From: a bacterium
GTDB taxonomy: Bacteria; ARS69
Reading direction: 5' to 3'
Assembly: GCA_025774805.1 (NCBI GenBank)
Contig: JALGZR010000023.1
Span: 1 to 64,000, forward strand
DNA length: 64,000 nt
Shown here piece after piece: positions 58,972-64,000 of this stretch. The notes beneath the pieces are model-generated. The model was given only the letters and a program-made list of their open reading frames with translations. It made no database searches and had not been told where the DNA came from. Position 1 is the first letter of the stretch. Each line of letters starts with the position of its first letter. The position numbers were made by a program, and so were the translations under genes.

Positions 58972-60316
58972 ATGCGCCTTCCCGATCTTCTCGCCACTCG
59001 CCGTGGCCGCCTGGCGGCGTTCTTCCTCCTGTACGTGACCGAGGGAATCCCCTCGGGATTCTCCACCGTCGCCGTGGCCGCCACGATGCGTCGCCAGGGG
59101 CTGGAGCCCGCCGCCATCGGGGCCTTCGTCGGCGCCCTCTACCTTCCCTGGGCATTGAAGTGGGCCCTGGGCCCGTTCGTAGACGTCCTGTCGTCCGACC
59201 GTTGGGGGAGGCGACGCCTGTGGATCCTCATCACCCAGACCATGATGGCGGTGACGCTCCTCATCGCCATGCCCGTCGACATCACGGCCAGCCTCGGCCT
59301 GTTCACGGCGTTGCTCCTGATTCACAACGTCTTCGCCGCAACACAGGACGTGGCCATCGACGCGCTGGCGGTGAACACGCTGCGGACGGAGGAGCGCGGC
59401 CTGGCCAACGGGTTGATGTTCGGCGGACAATCTCTCGGCATCGCCCTCGGCGGATCGGGCGTGTTGCTTCTGACGCCGTGGATCGGCTTCAAGACGTCGT
59501 TCCTCCTCGTGGCCGGGGTGATCGCGCTCGTGACGCTGCTGGTTCGTGACGCTGCTGGTTCCCTATCCGATGAAGGAGCCTCCGGGCCCGCCCCGGGCGG
59601 TACGAGTCGGCTCGCGCGCGGCGGCGGTGGGTCGCGAGTTGCTGCAGTTCGTGAAGGACACGGCGAGAGCGTTCACCGGAAGCCGCTCCGCCTTCGTCGC
59701 GATCTTCCTGGCGCTGCTTCCCATGGGTGCCTACTCCCTCGGATTGGCGCTGCAGTCCAACGTGGCCGTCGAGCTGGGACTCGGTGACCGGGAGATCGGC
59801 ACGTTGGGCCTCATCGGTATGCTCTGCTCCGCCGGGTTCTGTGTTCTCGGGGGCTGGCTGTCGGACCGATTCGGGCGTCGGCGGACGCTGGCGGTGTTCA
59901 TCGTGGCCACGACGATCCCCGTGCTCATTCTGTCCGTGGTCATGAGGAACTTCGGATGGGTCCTGCCGATCGACACGACGGCCGTGGATCGCCCGGTCGC
60001 GCCGGCAGAGCTCGTCACGTGGTTCTGGGTCCTCGTCATCGGCTACAGCGTGGCGCAGGGACTGATGTTCGGCGTGGGAACGGCCATCTTCATGGACGTG
60101 ACGACGCCGACCGTCGCGGCCACGCAGTTCACGGCCTACATGGCGCTGTGCAACGTGGTCTACTCCTACAGCGCCACGTGGCAGGGGCGGTCGATCGAGT
60201 CGTGGGGCTATCCGGTGACGCTCGCACTCGACGCGGCATTCGGACTGATCAGTCTTCTCGTCCTGGCGCTCATGGGGAAGGTCGAACGGGCGTCCCGGTC
60301 CGGTTCGACTGCCTGA
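58972..60316 (+). pseudogene. MFS permease disrupted by a 16-bp tandem duplication
   Basis: An AmpG/PAT-like MFS transporter split in two frames. The first (ATG 58972) encodes six spans, starting RRGRLAAFFLLYVTEGIPSG and including VFAATQDVAIDALAVNTLRT. It leaves frame just after VIALVTLLV. The second frame resumes with LLVPYPMKEPPGPPR and the remaining six spans (GWLSDRFGRRRTLAVF, GLMFGVGTAIFMDVTTPTVA). At the junction the 16-nt unit GTGACGCTGCTGGTTC is present twice (59530-59545 and 59546-59561). Removing one copy restores a single frame of about 443 residues. AmpG-like carriers import muropeptides or siderophores; the substrate is unknown here. Confidence 0.8.
59530..59561 (+). repeat. 16-bp perfect tandem duplication
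   Basis: GTGACGCTGCTGGTTC occurs twice head to tail. The duplication shifts the MFS reading frame by +1. This is typical of replication slippage; an assembly error is the alternative. Confidence 0.9.
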
Positions 60317-60806
60317 TTCGGCGCAGGAGTCGGTCGAGCTCGGGCGGATCGATCCCCCGGACCGCGCACTGGTGAACGAGTCGGCCGGCCGCATCGAAGA
60401 GGGCGATGTTCAACCGATCCTCCTGGAACGAGTAGGTCCTCGCGAAGAGGCCCTTCCAGTCGAGAAGGACCCAAGCCTCCTTCTCGCGCGGGAACTTCTT
60501 CTTCACGCGACCCTTGACAAAGAAGGGAACGCCGCGAAGGTCCGCGACCTCGAGAATCCGAACCTCGGTGGGTCGATCTTCGGACCGGAGTGAGTCCCGT
60601 AACGTGTCCCGCCACGACCCGAGATACCGGCTTCCCTCGCGGTCGCCGCAGAGAAGGAGGACGGGACGGGAGTGCAGCTCGGCCTCCGAGTGGACCCGAT
60701 CGAACTGGTCCTCGATCCGGAAAGGGACGAGAGACCTCTCGATCTCTTCGGCCACGGACGAGATCGCGAGTCCTCCGGCAATTGTGAGAGAAAGGAGCGG
60801 TCTCAC
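60270..60806 (-). CDS. Thioredoxin-fold-like protein without redox cysteines
   Basis: A 178-residue protein with an N-terminal export signal (LLSLTIAGGLAISSVAEEIE). The body resembles a YtfJ/thioredoxin-like fold: RPVLLLCGDREGSRYLGSWR, VRILEVADLRGVPFFVKGRV, AWVLLDWKGLFARTYSFQED and LNIALFDAAGRLVHQCAVRG. There is no C-x-x-C, so classical disulfide chemistry is unlikely. The GTG start 60806 overlaps the lnt stop and GGAGG precedes it. It ends inside the 3' end of the convergent MFS gene (47-nt overlap). Function unknown. Confidence 0.6.
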   Translation of the reverse strand: MRPLLSLTIAGGLAISSVAEEIERSLVPFRIEDQFDRVHSEAELHSRPVLLLCGDREGSRYLGSWRDTLRDSLRSEDRPTEVRILEVADLRGVPFFVKGRVKKKFPREKEAWVLLDWKGLFARTYSFQEDRLNIALFDAAGRLVHQCAVRGIDPPELDRLLRRIRQSNRTGTPVRPSP

Positions 60807-62329
60807 CGCGCGGACCTCCCGGGTGCGGTGCGTCCGGAAACCACGAGGACGAGCAGACCGAGGGTGCACAGCCAAGCGAAGAGATTCCCGAGGTGGCTGT
60901 AGGGCGGGAACATGCGGAACCTCGGAACGTGACACACCATCACGTTGCCGTCGGGACCGTGGTCCCTCTGCGATGCGAAGATCCTCCCGAGGGGATCCAC
61001 CGCGAGGGAGAGGCCGTTTTCACAGGGCCGTACCAGAGAGCAGCCATTCTCCACGGCGCGTGCAATCGCCATCCGGGCATGGAGAGGAGTGATGTCCGGC
61101 CAGTCGGCCGAGGGGGCGAGCAGTGCCAAGACGTTCTCCTGGCCGACCGGTCGGATGAAATCGGGGAAGTCCAGGTCGTGGCAGATGACCACGGCGAATC
61201 GGGCGTCCGGCGAACCGATGATCCGGGGTCGCGAATCGCCCGTCTCGACGAGAGAGGTCTCCCGTCCCACGATGGGCTTGGCCTTGAAGTAGTGCTCCGG
61301 GCGATCCCCCTCGGCCGAGACGACGACGGCCTTGTTCTCGAACGACGGCTGCCCGTGAGGGCGCCAGACGCCCAAGCCCATCACGATCGTTGCGTCGAAT
61401 TCGCGGGCGATTCCCTGGACTTGTCGCACCAGGAGGGCTTCGGTCTCGCGGGTGACCGCGCCGGCGTGCTCCGACCAGACGATCAGATCCGAACCCGCAC
61501 GGGCCTCGCCTCGGGTCTTCTCCAGGAGATCCGCGTTGATCCGGTTCGCGATGTCGTCCCGATTCGTCCCCACGACTCCGTTCCCCGGGCTCGAGACCGG
61601 GGTCTTCGACATCGAGTTCCGGAGATCGGAGGTGAGTCGAGCCGACGGCGTGATCCCGGCCACTCGGAAGGTCGGGACGTCCCGGGGGACCGTGCGGATT
61701 CGCATCGCGCCGGCGAACCAGACGATCAGGAAGACACCCAGATAGACGCTTGCGACGCGGAGGAGGGACGCACTTCGCTTGCGGCTGTGCCATGCCCGGG
61801 AGCAGACGGCCGCGAACCAGAGCATGAGGAAGTGGACTCCGGCGACTCCGGTCCAGCTCGTGAGTTGCAGGAGAGGCAGTCGGTCCACCTGGGTGTATGC
61901 GAGCGAGGCCCAGCTCCCGTAAGGGCTGGCGAATCTCTGGAAGAGGAACTCGATCGCCACCCAGGCGGTGGGCAGAACGAGCGTCGATCGCACCCCCGGC
62001 AGACGGTGGGCCGCTCCCCGATGAATGGCAAAGGGCACGAAGTAGACGACCGCGTAGACGGCGGTGACGAGGAAGTACCAGACTCCCGGCGCGGGGATCA
62101 TGCCCTGCCAGTTCCACGAGAACGCCGCGAGCTGAGCGAGAAAGCCGAGGCCGAGTCCGACCCGGGGCGGGCGGGACTGAACGAAGAGAAGGAGGAATGT
62201 CGGCGCGAGCCACCCTGCGAAAGGGAGAATCCAACGTCCGTTGGCCACGGCGAGAAAGAGGATCGCGGCGGTCAGAAAGAGCCAGGAGAGCACCGGCCTG
62301 TCGGCCCGGACCGTCCCTTGCCCGTTCAC
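60803..62329 (-). CDS. lnt: Apolipoprotein N-acyltransferase
   Basis: A 508-residue Lnt (adds the third acyl chain to bacterial lipoproteins at the inner membrane). Six or more N-terminal spans include VANGRWILPFAGWLAPTFLL and the conserved GSWASLAYTQVDRLPLLQLT with HFLMLWF. The periplasmic nitrilase domain has the catalytic triad: Glu in LIVWSEHAG, Lys in EHYFKAKPIVGRE and Cys in AVVICHDLDFPDFIRPV. A final span precedes the C-terminus. The GTG start 62329 overlaps the tetR stop (GTGA), so lnt is co-translated with its regulator. Several lipoproteins in the window are potential substrates. Confidence 0.85.
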   Translation of the reverse strand: MNGQGTVRADRPVLSWLFLTAAILFLAVANGRWILPFAGWLAPTFLLLFVQSRPPRVGLGLGFLAQLAAFSWNWQGMIPAPGVWYFLVTAVYAVVYFVPFAIHRGAAHRLPGVRSTLVLPTAWVAIEFLFQRFASPYGSWASLAYTQVDRLPLLQLTSWTGVAGVHFLMLWFAAVCSRAWHSRKRSASLLRVASVYLGVFLIVWFAGAMRIRTVPRDVPTFRVAGITPSARLTSDLRNSMSKTPVSSPGNGVVGTNRDDIANRINADLLEKTRGEARAGSDLIVWSEHAGAVTRETEALLVRQVQGIAREFDATIVMGLGVWRPHGQPSFENKAVVVSAEGDRPEHYFKAKPIVGRETSLVETGDSRPRIIGSPDARFAVVICHDLDFPDFIRPVGQENVLALLAPSADWPDITPLHARMAIARAVENGCSLVRPCENGLSLAVDPLGRIFASQRDHGPDGNVMVCHVPRFRMFPPYSHLGNLFAWLCTLGLLVLVVSGRTAPGRSAR

Positions 62330-62985
62330 CGTCCGTCCCCGACCGGACCGACGGCTTTGTCGGAGTCGGAGCGAGGCTCGAATCCCTTCCAGAGAAACTC
62401 ACGACTCCGCTCGAAGAGGCGGAGCGGGGTGATGTCCGCTTCCGGGAACGGGAGGGACTCGCGGAAGTCACAGGCCATGAGAACGGTGACGATCCCGTGA
62501 ACCCGAGACCAGAGAAGGAACGCGGCGAGATCGGGATCTCCCTTGCGGATCGCACCGGAATCCATCGCTTCGGCCACGCACTCCCGCAGCAACCGGTAGC
62601 CCCCCTCGCCCGGAAGGTCACGGAGACGGGTCGGATCCGGTCGAACCGGCGTGAAGAGGATCTTGAAGTGCTCCGGTCTCTCCGTGGCGAATTGGATGTA
62701 CGCGGCCCCCAGCGCGATCACTCTGTCGAACGAGCCGGGCGCGAGGGGGGTGATCGCGCGTGCGAGCTCGGCCTCGAAATCCTCCAGGGCGGAGAGACAG
62801 ACGTGGTCCACGAGGTGACGCTTGTTGGCGAAGTGCTTGTAGATCGCCCCGGCCGTGATGCCGGCCTCGGCGGCCACCGCCCGCATCGAGATCGACCGGT
62901 AATCGCCGCGGGCCAGAAGGGTGCGTGTGGCATCCACGATGCGGTGCAGGGTCGTCGCGGCTCTTGTTCCGGTGGAGGAGGGCAC
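62326..62985 (-). CDS. TetR-family transcriptional regulator
   Basis: A 219-residue TetR regulator. The N-terminal helix-turn-helix reads ATRTLLARGDYRSISMRAVA, then AEAGITAGAIYKHFANKRHL. The C-terminal ligand domain has YIQFATERPEHFKILFTPV and AFLLWSRVHGIVTVLMACD, as in TetR_C_33/WHG-type proteins. It heads the operon with lnt and the thioredoxin-fold gene and has a palindromic site over its promoter (63018-63034), so autorepression is expected. The ligand is unknown; membrane or lipid stress would make sense given lnt. Confidence 0.82.
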   Translation of the reverse strand: MPSSTGTRAATTLHRIVDATRTLLARGDYRSISMRAVAAEAGITAGAIYKHFANKRHLVDHVCLSALEDFEAELARAITPLAPGSFDRVIALGAAYIQFATERPEHFKILFTPVRPDPTRLRDLPGEGGYRLLRECVAEAMDSGAIRKGDPDLAAFLLWSRVHGIVTVLMACDFRESLPFPEADITPLRLFERSREFLWKGFEPRSDSDKAVGPVGDGR

Positions 62986-63015
62986 TCGGGGGCCTTTCGA
63001 AAACGCAGTTCATCT

Positions 63016-63044
63016 ATGGTAAACGCTGTTTACCTCCGTGTCAA
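63016..63044 (-). promoter_or_regulatory. tetR promoter with palindromic operator
   Basis: On the minus strand TTGACA (63044-63039), 17-nt spacer, TACCAT (63021-63016). The perfect palindrome GGTAAAC-gct-GTTTACC (63018-63034) covers the spacer and -10, a classic TetR operator layout. Confidence 0.65.
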
Positions 63045-63222
63045 CCCGCTCGCACGTGGAATTCGTCAAAGGAAGCAGGAGCGGACCGAGGGGGGTGGCG
63101 TCTCACAAGTCATTGGCATGGCAGCGGTTCACTGCTCAACGATTGGCCCGACCCGGTGTCGAGTCGCGGGTGAACTCCGGCCAGTCCTCCCGCGTCCCCG
63201 GGAGTCGAAGGACGCCAGGACC

Positions 63223-63558
63223 CTACTTGCTCGGCCGGTACGCGGCCGCCACGCTCGCGGCCTTCTTCAGAGCGGACACCCACTGGTCGCCCGACAGCAG
63301 CTTCGTCGTCTTCCCGGACCGCACGGCACCGCCGGCAGCCACCGCCGCCGCGACGGCGGCAATGGCCTCGTCGTCCGGAGCCTCGACGAGGAGTGCCACG
63401 TCGTATTCCCCGAAGGAGAAGCCGCCGCCGAGGAGCTTCCCCCCGACCGCCTCGAGCACGGGGAGAGCGGCCGTCTTCAATCGGTCCTGGGGGTTCTTGA
63501 TCTGGGCGGCCATGGATTCGGAAGTGTAGGAGAGCTGATAGAGATACTGAGGCATCAC
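63223..63558 (-). CDS. GYD-domain protein
   Basis: A 111-residue GYD-domain protein (dimeric alpha+beta barrel-like): QYLYQLSYTSESMAAQIKNP, LPVLEAVGGKLLGGGFSFGE with the G-x-Y-D signature (FGEYDVALLVEAPDDEAIAA), and an Ala-rich helical end ALKKAASVAAAYRPSK. GYD proteins are small, soluble and of unknown function, often next to oxidative or sugar metabolism genes. Start ATG 63558, with ATG 63555 adjacent. Monocistronic. Confidence 0.78.
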   Translation of the reverse strand: MMPQYLYQLSYTSESMAAQIKNPQDRLKTAALPVLEAVGGKLLGGGFSFGEYDVALLVEAPDDEAIAAVAAAVAAGGAVRSGKTTKLLSGDQWVSALKKAASVAAAYRPSK

Positions 63559-64000
63559 ATCACCTTGTCTTTATCACGGGGAGAACATCGGCGGTGAACT
63601 TCGGAAGGTTTGCCGTGCGTCTTGAAGATCCGCAGCATAAGAACACCCGAGCTCTCCGGTCAACGAGTTCGTGAACCCGGGTGAGCTTCCGCCGTCGTTC
63701 GTGGATTGTCGATGTCCCGGTCATGAAATGTAGGGACCGCTCGACGTCGCTCCAAGGTCGTTGACCGCACACGTGGTCTCCACGCGGAAGCCACGAACCC
63801 CCGGGTGAACCCCGTCTCGGCGAAAGGGACAACCGTAGCGAGGCCTTGAACAATCGACGCAACAGTCCAAAATGCGAATGGGTGAATCACGAGTCCGATG
63901 TTCCTTTTCATGTCACGGATTGTCGCTGCGTACGCTTTGTGTTCGATGAGTGCCCGTGCCTTCCGCACGACGCACGATGTCGCCTCCCGACACGCCGTCG
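63559..64000. other. Right-edge intergenic region, nothing certain
   Basis: About 440 bp, less GC-rich than its neighbours. A minus-strand frame (63660-63968, beginning ARALIEHKAYAATIRDMKRN) has some protein-like character but no recognisable family or ribosome site. I see no clear gene, repeat or RNA. Confidence 0.35.

Noticed and set aside
63660-63968. 102-codon minus-strand ORF at the right edge
   Set aside because: Some protein-like stretches, but no family, ribosome site or context; not reported as a gene.
1-64000. CRISPR array, tRNA, rRNA, insertion sequences, phage genes
   Set aside because: I looked for regularly spaced repeats, tRNA-like folds, transposase and phage proteins and saw none; the repeated elements in the first 7 kb fit attC sites instead.

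Overview
The window looks like a contig from an uncultured, GC-rich bacterium. The best taxonomic hints are two large secreted proteins (a BNR-repeat and an FG-GAP-repeat protein, both minus strand) that end in a FlgD-Ig-like sorting domain. Such tails are typical of FCB-group phyla and of candidate phyla such as Eisenbacteria, Latescibacteria and Krumholzibacteria. No rRNA or ribosomal-protein gene is present, so this placement is inference. I saw no tRNA, rRNA, CRISPR array, transposase or phage gene.

1-7.3 kb: a gene-cassette array. Short single-gene units all point to the right and are separated by imperfect inverted repeats with the architecture of integron attC sites. An RYYYAAC box sits at or just after the stop codon, followed by paired arms with extra unpaired bases, then a GTTRRRY-like box just before the next gene. 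Several sites share the arm CTGAGCGGCYGCGCG, as expected of a resident family of sites. No integron integrase is visible, so this is either the distal part of a chromosomal integron or a CALIN (attC cluster lacking an integrase). Cargo: a small membrane protein, an isoprenylcysteine-methyltransferase-like enzyme, a deoxyribosyltransferase-like protein, a HEAT-like protein, a lipoprotein, GNAT and VOC proteins, a SAM methyltransferase, and two broken genes (nucleotidyltransferase and DinB).

7.5-24.6 kb: about 20 more co-directional genes of the same flavour (GNAT, SAM methyltransferase, DinB, SnoaL, CYTH, GrpB, carbonic anhydrase, YbjQ, deoxynucleoside kinase and others), without convincing attC sites. 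One is a deletion pseudogene.

24.9-38.6 kb: chromosomal housekeeping and envelope genes: threonine aldolase, NAD synthetase, rsmI, the BNR protein (minus), then an apparent operon of sulfatase-like protein, GT4 glycosyltransferase, CDP-alcohol phosphatidyltransferase, thymidylate kinase, a multispan membrane protein with a very charged tail, and a MATE transporter.

39.0-46.3 kb: a polyphosphate-centred locus. It encodes an unusual periplasmic-binding-protein/TolC fusion, a CYTH-CHAD protein (apparently with a CTG start), a ParA-type ATPase overlapping it by 4 nt, and polyphosphate kinase 1. The order suggests a system that makes, binds and perhaps positions polyphosphate granules.

46.7-51.7 kb: a six-gene TonB2-type energy-transduction operon (DUF3450, TtpC-like, ExbB, ExbD, TonB, TPR) in the order known from Vibrio.

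51.8-63.6 kb: mostly minus strand. It holds small DUF proteins, a GbsR/MarR regulator with a palindromic operator over its own -10, a polyprenyl diphosphate synthase, a UbiA-type prenyltransferase (frameshifted by one base), the FG-GAP protein, a plus-strand MFS permease disrupted by a 16-bp tandem duplication, and a TetR-lnt-thioredoxin-fold operon with a palindromic operator over the tetR promoter.
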